This document shows, in pieces, positions 49,001-61,677 of a stretch of 64,000 bases of DNA. Below the pieces are notes generated by a model. It saw only the letters and a list, made by a program, of their open reading frames with translations, had not been told where the DNA came from and did not search any database. This DNA comes from Gryganskiella cystojenkinii (lineage: Eukaryota; Mortierellomycota; Mortierellomycetes; Mortierellales; Mortierellaceae), in the NCBI GenBank assembly GCA_015852425.1, contig JAAAIG010000071.1:1-64000 (forward strand). Reading direction: 5' to 3'. The position numbers were made by a program, and so were the translations under genes. Every line of letters starts with the position of its first letter. Positions within the stretch are counted from its first letter, which is position 1.

Positions 49001-52000
49001 GCTGAAGGCGAATTATAATCCTAGCTGGAAATCCAAAAACACAACCATAAATAATAAACAAATAAAAATAAGAATAAGAATAAGAATCGTTCGTAGATAT
49101 CATTAAAAGTCATTTTGCTTTGACGCCAAAGCAAACGCAACATCTCAGAAAAAAGGCATACCTATGGTCTGCTCGCTTGCATCATATGAGAACGCATTGG
49201 CAATCTCGCGGAACCTAAAGAATGTCAGATGATGAGTCAGAGGGGGTACATTTTACGATTCAACTTGCATTCCAGATTGATCAGTACATACCAGTTGATT
49301 GTACAAAGCAGCGCTTGAGCTATCGTGTGGCATATCTCGGTGCTGTAAATCTCTTGGATATCCTGATTGATAGGCAGTACAATAACTTTGTGTTAGCCTC
49401 TCCGTCTCGTGAAGGTGTCCAGCGATTTCGAGTCATGGTTTCCTATCGCGCTAATGACTTGTTAGATACCTTTAAGTATTCCCGCTTGAACATGGTTATA
49501 CCGCATCCCAAGAGTCCATCAATATCATCGAGGCCGTTGTCGTTTGTTGCCTTCTCTGTAGCTTGCATCAATTTGAACATTGAGCAAAGGTATACGATCG
49601 CATCAGGGGTGTCAATCGTTGGCCCCTGCGACGCTGAGTGGGAGATATCAGCACACAGACTAGGAATGATGCTCAACGACAACTCGGATTCCTAGCAGTA
49701 CATACCAGGACAGTAAGAGGACAGAACGTCGATATCTGCATGATTGCACGTCAGTCAAATTATAACCCTCAACATACCGGTCCATCCAGATTCATCCAAC
49801 ACTCAGTGGCAATGTTCCTGCTAGGCTTCATAGTAAACGTCTCGTTGACACCGCATACAAATGCGTCAGCAAACAGGTTCGAAAACTCTTCTTTGATCCA
49901 GATAACCAATCTCGGATCTAGATCACCGGACAAAACCATGTTTGCGAGCTCGTCGAACGTAAGTGATAGGCAAACCTAAAGTTGGACAGACAATACGTCA
50001 GAGTGCTTGGATATTTCAATAGGAAAATAAACCTTTCTTTCCTTCACAACCTCATACCGCCGATCTCTGACACGAGTTTTTGATCATGTGTAGATAGAGA
50101 ACCGAAATCTTTAGAAGTGGATCGGATTCCGCTTGGATTTTATCAGGCACTGCAAGCAGTCGAGTTGACGATGACACGAGTTAGAACTGAGAATAAACAA
50201 GTATCACCAGTTAGCGCAAACACAAAGATGTGTTTTCGTACCTGCTTGACTGGAAGAGCCAGCCGTACGCTGCTCGGACTCCTTAGCTCCAAAAGCCTCC
50301 ACCAAAGCGATGGCGCCCATAACTCCAACTTTTTTGATGCTCTGTACAGGATTCGACAGTTGTTTCCTTATGACAATGTTAAGATCCGTAAGAAGAGTAC
50401 CCGCACCTAAACAAGCTTCTTCCTAAAATAAATAAATGGCGGGAGTCAGAATGCTGGTCACGACTAAGACTGTGTCACTCTTCCCTCAAAACCCATATTA
50501 GGCACTTACCTCCCTCGCAAGGGATCCGAGAATAAGGAAAAATAAGCGAGTTTGCTCCAGTGACAGGTTTTCTAAGTAATCGAGCACCCCTTTGATGAAT
50601 GCGCTATATTCCTTCAAGATTGACCTGGAGGTCTGAGTGATGTTCAGGAGAACGGACAGGGATGCATCGATTTCTATGGTAGAACCACTGCCAATGTGCA
50701 CGAGAAGTGACCCCACAATCTCTTGTCGATAGTATGCGTCCGAAATCTGAAAGGAGCTGGTGTACAAAGCGGAGCTGGTTCGAGTGACGATGGGGTGGTT
50801 TGAGCTGGATCTGAGAAGGTTTTCTGAAATCGACAGAATTGCAGGCATATACCTAGTAAAATGAGTGAGGTTCTAGTTTTAATAGTGGAACGTCATACTG
50901 CAACAGTGCGGCCAGCGTTGCATTATTTTTACTTACTCTCTCAAAGACGCTCCGTGAACAAGAATGGTCTCTTCAAGTAATTTTTTTGTCAAAAGGCCTT
51001 CAATGACCTTTTTGCGGATCATTACTTCGACCTTCTTCTTCAGGCTGACCATCGAGTGGAGAATGAAGATCACCATCACGTCGATCACCGTATGTTGACT
51101 CTATTTTCAAGGGAGAAGAACACAGGTTAAAATCAGGTTGTAAACCAAATTCTCGGACGAAATTGCTTAAGGGCTTACTGCTGTGGGAATCGCAACTAAG
51201 GCCTTGAACCACGCATCTGTTACGAATTTCTGAAAGCGAATGCCAGTTTTCAAAGCGTCTAGAGGTCCGATGGAAAGAGAATGTTAGCTCCTTGCTTTCT
51301 TATTCACATGCTAGCAAACGCCAAGAACCGACAGCCGAGAGCGACCAGCCGTACCCAATATCAGGACTTCTGGTGACTGCGTCGCCAGTTTGTGATTGGA
51401 GCTCTTTTGCAGCTTATTGATGGATCGAAAATCAAGGTTGTTTCGAATGGTCTTGATCACGTCGTCGACGGTCTCGGGTTCGACTGTCTGCAGCAGAAAT
51501 TTGATGACGACTGGCAGATCGTCCAGTTCCGCAGACTCGAGCTTTTCCATGACGTGTCCCCGAGCGCTAATCTGTGGTAGATTTTGTTAGGTGCCTGGAT
51601 GTTGAGGTCGCGTGGAAGTGAAGGAGTGGTGGAAGAAAACTTTGTATAGAAACTAACCAGCATGTCTGACTGGAGATTTAGATTCGATAGTGCGTCCAAG
51701 ATCGGCACCATCAACTCGGATGAACTTTCCATCAGATCGACCAGTCCAAGCACCACAGTCTATCGATTTGAAGAGGTTGATACAATAATAAGCATAATTG
51801 GAAACCCACTCTCGGTTTGTATCACAATATGTCGTTTTTCTGTTACCCTGTGTTCAGAATCAGGCACGATCTCGGGAACGGCCGTAATTATATCTCGTTG
51901 GATCGAGATTGGCGCGACATTGATGACCTATCAACGGAGTGAGCCAAGCAGTGTGAGCGACAATGAATAAGACGATTAGCGACACCAAAGTCAATCACAT

Positions 52001-52687
52001 CACCAACAGCGACCCCACACGATACCTCCAACAACTTGGACGAGAGCTTTGAGGGCTCTATGATATTGCCCAGCCATTTGAACTGCTGAAGTATCAATTT
52101 CGGGATAGGGGATTCCCTTTCACTATGGGCACAAGCAAAGCATGCAAAATTAGCTCGCAAGACATAGGCCGTAGATAATGATGCTGCAGCAGACAAGAAG
52201 GATCTTTAAATGGGAAAAATCGGCGTACTCCTCGCTCAGAAATCCGAATATCCTGTCAAGAAGGGCATCCGCGAGTCCTGGTTGGATAACATCAATATTA
52301 AGTAATACACGAATGAGACTCTCATTCAATGCGAACCTGAAAGTTTGAAAAATATCCATCTTCAAGTTAGTGGCGTTTTTTTCTGGCAGTCTCAATTTCC
52401 GGTGGCAAAAAGTGCTGAACCTACGTCGAGCCTTTGCTGTCCGAGTTTGAGATGGGCATCAAACACAGTCTCAGGTTCTCAGAGTCTTCGAGGTGGTCTT
52501 GCAAACCCTCGAGAAAGTCTGTGACGCAGCCTGATCCCGATGGACTCCATTGAATTAGCCGTGCGGTGTCTCTTTGGAAACGAGCAGGGTCGACATGAAG
52601 GACACTAGGTCTGCCATGGGTGCCAAGTGTCAGTCCAGACTGCTCACATATGGCGTAGAATGTCGACGGTCCGGCGGTCAGGGTCAT
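46063..52687 (-). CDS. FANCD2: Fanconi anaemia group D2 protein homologue
   Basis: DNA interstrand-crosslink repair clamp subunit, partner of FANCI. I resolved 22 exons by frame: 52425–52687, 52229–52390, 52026–52122, 51847–51927, 51658–51759, 51355–51571, 51179–51258, 50937–51100, 50510–50852, 50242–50422, 50058–50149, 49778–49975, 49470–49691, 49292–49362, 49162–49214, 48723–49024, 48312–48632, 48101–48232, 47743–48018, 47497–47667, 47085–47384 and 46063–47001. The total is 1,588 aa (human about 1,451). Family segments: KLILQQFKWLGNIIEP, LMVPILDALSNLNLQ, DLPVVIKFLLQTVEPET, VMVIFILHSMVSLKKKVEV, LTDLNIVIRKQLSNPVQ, LTFDELANMVLSGDL, DDIDGLLGC and TINWFREIANAFSYD. The Lys of VIRKQLS (residue 523 here) corresponds to the ubiquitinated Lys. 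The last exon adds a Lys/Arg-rich patch and a long Asp/Glu tail. One in-frame optional intron is possible near 46407–46526. Confidence 0.95.
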
Positions 52688-53168
52688 TCCGAGGGAGGGT
52701 CAACTCGTTGATCCGATGATGGAATGTGTTGGGTGTCAGTGGTGTTGAAAGGAGAGAGACACTGACAGGGTCTCTTTTGTGGACGCGACGTTAATTTGGT
52801 GGCAACCCAGAGTGTGTGGCTTGTTCACTCTTTGCACGTGATTTTTTAGAGGGGTCAGCCTCGATGGTCTCTTTCGACTGACTCGAAGAGCGTGTCCAAA
52901 AAAGGTGTCCTCTTTCTCTCTTACACACAGACTAATGAACGGATGGATGGATGCATGCGACGCAGACATTGACAAACTGACAGACCGAATTCGACAGCAA
53001 AAAAGACTCTCTCATTCTCTTTTTCCCTATCCATTGTCCTTCCTTTTTTCCTCCTTCACATTCTCTGCCTCATCTGCTCTCTCACTCTCTCTCACTTTCT
53101 CTCTCTCCCTTCCCTTCCTCCTCTGCTCCTAACAGTGCTTCCAACTCCACAGACAGGTCCTCCCAACC
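52688..53168. promoter_or_regulatory. Divergent promoter region FANCD2 / MDM1-like
   Basis: 481 bp separate the two start codons, so both promoters must lie here unless hidden leader exons exist. On the + strand the last 140 bp are a CTCTCT-rich leader of the downstream gene. I see no clear TATA box. Confidence 0.6.
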
Positions 53169-56100
53169 ATGAACTGGGACAGCGATAACAGGGACCTCTG
53201 GCGACGCGCCTGGCCTCCCTTCTTTATTCGCTCGAATGCTCTCCGCGCCACAGCATTCACCCTCACTGTTCTTTTCTTCTCCTGGTACTTTGGGAACGCT
53301 GCCCAACGGAAGGTTGCCGTCTTTATTCTCGCCACCCCCATCGTCCTCTTCCTCAGTCTCGTCACCTTGGCTGCCTCAAACGTCGCATTTTCAATCCTCT
53401 ATACCCGTCGACAACTCCGTCCCCCCTCCTCCTCCTCGGCAAGAAAATCCGTCCACGACGACAAAAGGTCCACTCCTGGTCAATCTGCACGCCATCTCTT
53501 TAGTTCCTTACGCCCTGCCCTTTTTACGCGCCCCACAGCATGGATGAGCATCGAGCGCAAGAGACGCCAAGAGCAGGCTGCAAAATACAGAGTCCCTATC
53601 GCCGACACCATGCCTCAACTCGCCGAAGCCATGGACAGCCTCATAGAGTTAATCATGCGGGATTATGTCACTGGTTGGATGCGCGCAATCACCCCAGAGG
53701 TCGTCCTACAGCAGAGAATCGAGGAGCTGTTACGGATTGTCCTTATCCGCCTCAAAACTCGGGTTATGGACCTCGATCTCACTCATCTGCTCGTAACAAG
53801 ACTGGTACCCAAGGTCACAGCACACGTCAACGACTTTCGGAAGGCAGAGATGACGCTCCGAGGCAACTCATTGGAGCGGTCCTTGACAGAGTCGGATGAA
53901 CTTGATATTGTCGTCGCAAGCAAGTTCCGAGATGGACGTCTGCATAAGGCCCTCTCGACCTCCATTTCAACTGCTGCGACAGAGGAGGCTTATCTGAGAA
54001 TTGTAGTTCAGACCGTCTTGCCGACTTTGCTCCCGAAGAGCGAGGTTCAGAGTGAGATCCTGCGCCATCTACTCAGAGAACTTCTCGTAGGCGCGGTCCT
54101 TCGACCCGTGATGGACCTCTTGTCCGATCCGGACTACTGGAACCAAAACGTAGACCTCTATGTAAGTCAACACTCTTATTATTACTTTATAGTTGTATTT
54201 TTCTCTGCAAAGCCAAGTCAATAGCTGTGCCCATGCCTCCCAAGCCCTTTCAACGCACTAACTGCTAATACATCTTGTTGCTAATATAGACCGGTAAAGC
54301 CATCAGGGAACAGTAAGAGAACGAATCAAAGAAGGTGGATACAGAATATCGCAAACAGCAGCATAGAGGCCACATAACCAATATTGCTCTTCTATCTGGT
54401 CAATAGGAATATGGTCAAGAAGCTGCGCGAAGCACTGCAGCAGCACACGGATGGTCTTGACGTCGACTCGCGAATCATTGAAAACCCAACGAATCCATAC
54501 GGAACAGGCGCGGATCTGTACAGCTTTGAGGATTTTCTAAAGATGATCAAGAGATGTGATAGTCTGTTGGATGTCAAGAGAATCAGAAATACTATTATGA
54601 CACAGATGCGAAAGAAGAAGGCGCTCATCGGTAGGAATGCTATAAACGACATTATAATGTACCCTTTGAATGATTAACTGATCAAACGGTAAGATACTCT
54701 AACGCGCACATTACCTTCGAATTGAATCTATTCCTTAGTGAACCGCGAAAAGGACGATATCGTGAACGGAAATAAGGTCGAGGACATCATAGTCTACATC
54801 AATAGGCTGGATATTGCCAAGCGCCGTGCAGAAAAGCGAATCGAAGCGCTCGGAGGACCTGCCTATCCAAAGGTATTGTTCTAGGAGAATGTCAACAAAC
54901 CTCGTGATTTGACTAGGTTCAGCATGTGTCGTAAAGTTGAGCTGACATCTATAGGTTGGTTGTTCACTATTAGAGGCGTACAAGAGATTATACCCCAGAG
55001 GCCAAGAATATCCCCGCGCTTGTGCCCCTCGATGCCATCCTTTCCAATCCATCGGGGCTTTCGTACTTCATGGAGTTTCAGGATCGGCGAGATAACATGA
55101 ACGAATTACAGTTTTGGCTGCTGGTCGATACTCTGAATATCGTCGTTGATCAAACAGCAATAGGAGCCATTCAACAGCGTTCGGACTCCGATGTAGAAAA
55201 GCATCCTGATCCTAGTGGCGCGACTGCTGGCTTGGATAAGAGCGCCACACCAGCCTCAATACTCTCAAAAGATCAAGTCTCGGAACCGCTCACTTCATCG
55301 ACACCGGTCATCTTGCTCAGAGATTCCGCGGAGCAGAGGCAAAGTTATCTTGGTAACAGTATCAGAGACAGTCGAAAAGCCTCCGTGGCGACGACGATGA
55401 CCTTCGAGATTGCCGATACTTTGCGGGAAGACGTCAAAATGATTTACGACACCTACTTTGCGGACTCGGCGCCTAGGCCAATTGTTGTCGACCTGGGTCT
55501 TGTACAAACTTTTCGAGAGTTCTCTGTTAGTGACGGAGGCAGCCGCGGCTCTAGCATTAAGAGCTCTCGTACTCTCGCACACCACAACCAGATTCGCGAC
55601 TCCACGGCTCAGGAGGACGAGGACAAGGCAGCCAACCGTGTTAGGAGGAGATTGCTGCTGGCTCAAGAACAGATTTTTGAGCAAATGCAGGCCAAGGACT
55701 ACCCTGAGTTTGTCAGAAGCGATCTCTATTTCAAGTTTCTGGCCTCCTATCACAACCCGATAACAGAACAGGGGACTGAAGGGACAGTAGAAACGGAAGA
55801 CTCTCCGCCTCTAGAGAGAGTTGATCGCCACCATGTCAGAAGCAAGAGCAGTAGTCAAACTCGACCAGCACTTTTTTCCGCCATTGGATTGGGGTCCCCT
55901 GAGCGTCGTCGGGCTCAAGCACCAGAGCAACCGAAGAGGTCCAGCACAGGGTCATCATTCCTAGACATATTTGGTCTCGGCCGTGATAAAGAAAAAGAGC
56001 GAGAACGGGATCGGGAAAAGGACCTTCAATACGGCAAACCAAAGCTTACAGAAACGTCCTTGCAGCCGACGGTGACCTTGGGAGGAATGCGTCCGGGGTT

Positions 56101-59100
56101 TCTGACTCCCAATAGCGGCTCGCGCTCTAAACCAGGATCACCGGGTTCTTCGAAAACTTCCAACTCAGGCACTCTGGCACAACGGGAGCCGTCTGCGACG
56201 CCGCATGGCTTGGATATCCCTTCACGGTCGTCGACGAGACTGGCCCGCTCCAGGTCAATGAGCTCTGTTTCAAATCCAGAAGCGTTCGTCGCAGCCGACC
56301 AAGCGCAGAAACTTCGTGTCGAATCAAATCACCGCCAGGCGTCCTCGGGATTGAATCGTCATGAAGGTGAATTTTTCGATTGGACCGAATCGGAAGGGCA
56401 GTTAAAGACATCGCTATTGTCAAGCCATCGTGAAAGCGCAGGCCTGGGGGACTCATTGTTGGAAGAACTGCGTGAACATGTGGACCAGGACGACGAAGCT
56501 GGGTTGTTATTGGAGGACAGCCACGAGGCTTTGACCTTGATGCCCCGTATCCAGAGCCATAAAAGCGGCAAGGAGCGCGTGATCGATGCCGTGGAAGCAG
56601 CACTCTCCTCGATCATGGAAAATCAAGACGCGCAACAAGACGAACCTATTTCCTCGGCACCTAACCAGGAGGACCATGCACTGGAGGATTCGAGAGTCAA
56701 CTACCCATCAATTGACCCTACAGACCCGGCGTTTTCGACCGCAAGAAATACTCATACGGAACCAAGTTCTCTGCTAGCATGGGGGAAGGCAAAGAGAAAT
56801 GCTGAAAGGAGAGGGGATAGGAAAGAGACGCCATCCTCTGGAAGCACTACCCTGAGTAAAGTCGGTGAGTCGCACGATCAGGGAAAATCCCTTGTCATTG
56901 GTGTGGTCGGACATGAACGATCGCCAAAATCAAGCACGGCCACGATTGATACACTACATAGAGAATCCGACGCCTCCTCAGACGATTCTCATGATGAATG
57001 GGAGACCAGGTCCGACCGAGATGGTGCGGTATCCGCTACTGGTGCTGTCCAGGAGAATGTGCATTTGGCTGCCCCCGGTGATCTACTATTGGCAACTCGG
57101 ATCAAGAAACTGGAGCAAGAAATCGAGATGTTCAAGAAGCAGGAGTCGATCGTTGAGACAATGATCCAGAAGGCAGAGAGACAAGGGCGCCAGAATGAAC
57201 TACGAATCTTGAAAAAGTCGAAGTCTGCTCTACGCCGTGAGATTTTGGGAATGGAGTATCAAAAAACACAGTATGAGGTTCAAGAGGAAGAAAACATGAT
57301 CCTGCCAGTAAGAGGCTATCTATATACTTAAAAAACTGAAAGTCTTTCCTTATTTGCTGGCTACGATGTTTCTAACGAGATGCGCCTCCCTATCTTATTC
57401 GTTCTCTTAGGGCCGATCAACCATAAGCATTACTTCGTCGACCGTCGGCCATGATGGGTCAAAGGAGTTTGCGCTATATGTCATCGAGGTGCATCAATTG
57501 GCTCAAGATGGGTCTTTTGCCTCGGGTTGGGTAATAGCGCGTCGATACTCCGAGTTCTTTTCCCTCCATCAACAACTCAAAGAAAAGTTTAATGCAATCG
57601 TTCGAAACTATGAGTTGCCAGGAAAGCGTGGTTTCTTAAAGCTTCAAAAATCGTTCGTGGAAAGCCGAAGGATAGCTCTGGAGCGGTACCTACAGGCCCT
57701 GGTCCAGTATATTGAGATATGTCAGTCTCAAGAACTACGCGCCTTCTTGTCCCAGGAAAACGTCGCCCTGCCTCAATTTTCCGTGGCTTCTTCTCCTATC
57801 AGCTCATCTTCGTTTTTGCCATACAACCTATTTGATGTTGACAGCTTTGGAAAAGATGGAGGCGGAGGTTCAGCCGTGGGAAATGATATTGGACAAAGCA
57901 GGTCCGAAGGATCACTCGCTTCGCCACAGCCTGTTCAGAACCAGCATTTTTTCGAACAACTATTCCATTCATCGACAGCACTGCCGGTCACTACAGAGAA
58001 TGGAGGCGGTCCCAACGCAGGCGCTGGGACGCCCCTGGTCACCACCGATGGGAGCAAGGTTACGGTTCACGGACAAGATGTCAGAAACTACAAGACCAGT
58101 GGAGAGACACTTGTTGATCCTAATGAGGGTTTTATGAAGCATATCTACCAGACGGTGTCCGAGGGATTGGATGATATGTTTAGCGGCGGACCGCCTACTG
58201 TCTTGGGTAATATCACCAAACAACTCGGCAATCAAGTGATGCAGTTCACGATGGAGGATGAGGAGGGTATGGTAAGACCGAATCTCGGGACCAGAGAAGG
58301 ACATAGTAGCACCGGTGACGATGGGGTTGTTCGACCTAGGCAAAACGAATATCGGACTTTTGATCCGATAACAGACACTTCATCCAACCTCCAGCCAGCA
58401 CAGCAATCGAGCGTGCAGCGTTCTAAGAGTCGCCGATTGAGTTCGCCTGACCCCCACACGCAGCATCAAAGGCTACAACTTCAAAACCAACCGCAGCAAC
58501 AGCAGCAGCAGCAGCAGCGTCAGCAACATATACTGTCACAACAACAGCAACAAATCCAAACACGACCAGCAGTCGTCGAGCCCGAAGGTGTCACCACGTT
58601 CACAGAGCCCCTTTGCGACCTATTCATTGAGCTCTTTGAGCTCAAAGAAAAGAACAATTGGCTTCGAAGACAGGCTGTGGTGATCATCCTGCAACAAGTC
58701 CTTGGGGGCACAATCGAACGCAAATTGCGGGATACCATCAAGGCTTATCTGGAAGAGTCTATGCTCACGTTTTACGTATTGAAATTGAAGGATTCACTAT
58801 GGCCAACAATGAATGGCTCTTTAAATTTGTACGGATCTCAAGCGGAGCAAGGTAATCAACAGGACGGTCTCCATGGTTCCAGCTATCTCTCTGAAGGATA
58901 CGAGGTTATTGGAGAGGATGGAAAACTCGCATTCACGGCGCTTGGCAACCACGACAAACCCCAAACCCCTCTCACTGTAGACGAAACTACAACCACCCCA
59001 CCTGTCCCTCGTGGACGACCTTCAGCTCAAAGGACATTGGAACAGAAGGCGTTGACCAAAGACCAAGCAAACCGCAAGCTCTCTGCGTTCTTGCCTGAGT

Positions 59101-59543
59101 TACTGGGCAATATGGTTGGCCATCAGAATGCGCGTCGAGGCGCGCGAAGGGTGTTTGCGGCGTTCCAGAACCGAAGATTGAACCAGCAGCTGGTTTACAC
59201 CGCGTTGGATGAAGTTGTTGGAGCATTATGGCCAGATCTGGCAATCATCTCTCACACCGAGGGCGCGACACCCACATGCTCGCCGTCTTTTGCGTCCATG
59301 ACAGCGGCAGCAGTAGCATCCGATGCCTCCAGTGCAACCAAGGCGGATGATGGCGACCAAGATGCCAGCACTTCAACGCTCTCGAGCGAGAAAATTAATT
59401 TTTCGAAAGGTACTCGGCTTTCCAGTCCACTCTCTCCTGTGAAGTCGATCAACAATGCTGGAGAGACCAGCCGTTCTCACCTCGGCCCATCGAGGTCGAC
59501 ATCCACAACGTCCAAAGCTATTCATTCCAAGGATTTTGTATAG
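53169..59543 (+). CDS. MDM1: PXA–RGS–PX–nexin_C protein, Mdm1/SNX13 family
   Basis: ER-anchored tether protein of the Mdm1/SNX13/14/19 family (ER–vacuole contacts, lipid handling in yeast). Exons 53169–54161, 54290–54312 (23 nt), 54407–54630, 54739–54872, 54974–57307 and 57411–59543 give about 1,946 aa. Order: two hydrophobic spans (ATAFTLTVLFFSWYF and KVAVFILATPIVLFLSLVTL), a PXA domain in about 130–345 (LAEAMDSLIELIMRDYVTGW), and an RGS-like domain from about 475 (LSNPSGLSYFMEFQDRRDNM). A long Ser-rich disordered insert and a coiled coil (RIKKLEQEIEMFKKQESIV) follow. Then come a PX domain at about 1237–1345 (ARRYSEFFSLHQQLKEKF and LPGKRGFLK) and a nexin C-terminal domain at about 1630–1830 (LFELKEKNNWLRRQAVVIIL). 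It is much longer than the yeast protein because of the inserts. The symbol is by family. Confidence 0.93.
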
Positions 59544-59849
59544 GGTTTTCATCATTTAAGAGATCATAAAGCTACTCTATGTTCTCATGCGACCCTGCGG
59601 AAACGAGTTACAGCACTAGTATTGTTTACTACTGTCTTTCAATTTGAATCCAATGAAGACGAGAATGTGCCATCCAAACAGGATGCAAGTCATGGCTTTG
59701 AAACTGGCCAATCTTATGTTATGGTTTTGTCTTGATTTAAACTCAGGATCTGGCCTGGAACTCTCGCAGGTAGATTGTTTCGATAGCAAAACGAGAGGCA
59801 GATATCACTCAAAGCCGCCGCACCGCCGCGAATCCTCTTTCTGAGGAGG

Positions 59850-60500
59850 CGCCTACCACGGCCGCGAAATTCAGAGCACCACCTGAAAACACAGGCTAAA
59901 GTCCAGCCGATGTCGACCAAGGAGACTAGGTTCTGAGGGATTCAGGCCGAGAGGAGATATCCCATGGCGAAGGCAACTGCATAAAGTATAATTGTGACGA
60001 CCAGAGGGTCAAAGTAATTAAGCTGCTCGTTAAAAAAAATGGTCAACGAAATCGAGTACATGACTGCGGCCAAAGCGATCTTCGGGATATCCGCAATGAC
60101 CTTTGCAAGGTAGTACAGGAGCGTGAGCAGACCGGATGACTTTTCTCTCCAGTAGACAACTTTTTCGTTGCCAAAGGTCACGGCGCCGACGGATATTCTT
60201 GCAAAGCACACCCCGAGCGCAAAAAAGATACCTACTTCTGTGAGGTGGTCTGTTAGTGAAAGGCATTGAGACTTGGGTTGGGGCGGAGTTATGTCGCAAA
60301 CCATTCCCGGTTGGCGACAAAGGTAGTCAAATCTTGATGCAGCGATAGAGATGAAAAGACTATAGCCAAGGTGTAGCAACTGATCGTAAAGAAACTGGCG
60401 TTGGTTCCTATGTGTCTGAAGACGTGTTCGGTTGAGGAAGAGTAAAAACATCCTGAATGGACTGGTTGTACTGGAAAAGACCTTGGATAGTCGTAGAGTT
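59850..60500 (-). pseudogene. ABCG-type (ABC-2) transporter remnant
   Basis: Only the C-terminal membrane half of an ABCG/White-type transporter is recognisable. FLLFLNRTRLQTHRNQRQFL leads to FALGVCFARISVGAVTFG, EKVVYWREKSSGLLTLLYYL, AKVIADIPKIALAAVMYS and VVTIILYAVAFAMGYLLSA. A TGA at 59942–59944 interrupts it in frame, yet family-like sequence continues straight after (IPQNLVSLVDIGWTLACVF), and a frame change follows. No ATP-binding domain lies upstream; the strand instead runs into another gene's territory. Truncation plus an in-frame stop indicates decay. A rare readthrough or a missed intron around the TGA is a less likely reading. Confidence 0.75.
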
Positions 60501-60730
60501 TCGCTTGTCACCAGTCGCTGCATATGTCACGGGATGCGCACCTTAACAAACACTGTCACAGGAAGGTTTCACTCCTTTTTTTTCTTTTCTTTTCTTTTTT
60601 CAACTTCTGCGTTCCCACCCTTCCTGAAGTGCAAGTTTGGACAAGGATCACCATTTGTCCTGCCGCTCTCGAAACCTCTAAGAAAGATCAAACGGAGAGA
60701 TATTCGTGTTATTCCTGGCTCTTCTCGCGG

Positions 60731-61563
60731 ATGCAACGCCGCACCATCGCTCTCAACTATTACACTTCGCAACCACAACACGCATTCTACTTTGCCAGGT
60801 TTTTACGTCTGAAACCGTCACCGCCGACCCGTTTATACGCCGTCAATATCCTCAAGATCCGGCATCCCCCTTCCCACTTAAGCCGCACAAGGACACTCAA
60901 CGCACTTCAGCAGACTTGTGGTCACGCTAAAGAACGGCCACTCTTACAGCGTAGTTCTTTCCACAGCCCCTCCGCAGACTTGAACTCTGGAATACGACAT
61001 CCACGTCCGCCTTTATATCCACGACAACAACAACAGGGCTCGATGGCTAAGCGCGACGACATGAATACTGGCGTCTCTCATCCGACCTCCACCCCACCCT
61101 CACCGGCTGCGTCTTCTCAGAAGACTGGCTGGTCTCCTTTGGCCTCGCCAAAGATAAGGACAAGCGGAAATCTGAGTGAAGCCATGTCTGGTACGTCGCC
61201 TGCTGTTCGGATGACTGCGGGATCTCCTTCGATACGACCCTTAGCTCGCATGCCCTCTATTCAGTCGCCTGGAGGAATTCGAAGTACAGCCAGTCCGGCC
61301 ATGGGCAATGAGCCTAACGCCAATGTGAAAGGGTCTCCAGCGTGGTCACCAAAGGAAAGTACTTATGTTCTTCCAACGCATCGCAGCTTTCAAAACAAAC
61401 TACCGCCACTCGACGAGATGGACTTGTTTGTTTCACAATCGGCGGACAATCTCCTGTCGTTACTTCCAGATATGACAGAAAGCATTCGACAGCTGCTTGT
61501 GCATTACCCCGAAATATATCTCGGAGTTTGGGAAAAACTGAGGCTAATATTAGAGGAAGCAGA
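60731..61563 (+). CDS. Ser/Pro-rich protein segment, unknown; possibly 5' exon of the peptidase gene
   Basis: An open frame from ATG 60731 (MQRRTIALNYYTSQPQHAFY…, Arg-rich, acid-poor, presequence-like) or ATG 61043 (MAKRDDMNTG…). It runs through S/P-rich repeats (PASPKIRT, SIQSPGG) to a helical, better-ordered end (DNLLSLLPDMTESIRQLLVH, YPEIYLGVWEKLRLILEE). The frame then meets an excellent donor (GCAGA|GTAAGT, 61563/61564). An acceptor at 61648–61649 (GATTCAG|CAC) restores the frame of the S9 peptidase at phase 2. So this is either a separate small gene whose 3' exon I have not found, or the N-terminus of a fusion with the peptidase. I do not recognise the helical part. Confidence 0.5.
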
Positions 61564-61677
61564 GTAAGTTGCCACGAGTGGAAAACCTTGCTTGTTATTC
61601 TGCTGCCCTACAGTTCAAGATGTTTAAGTTATTGCTGTGTGTGATTCAGCACAACAAATATTGACATCACCGCTATC

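Noticed and set aside
61590..61650. Alternative acceptor CCCTACAG at about 61613 for the Ser/Pro-rich frame
   Set aside because: It gives a stop codon after about ten residues (…SRCLSYCCV). It remains possible as a short C-terminus but is less informative than the 61649 acceptor that enters the peptidase frame.
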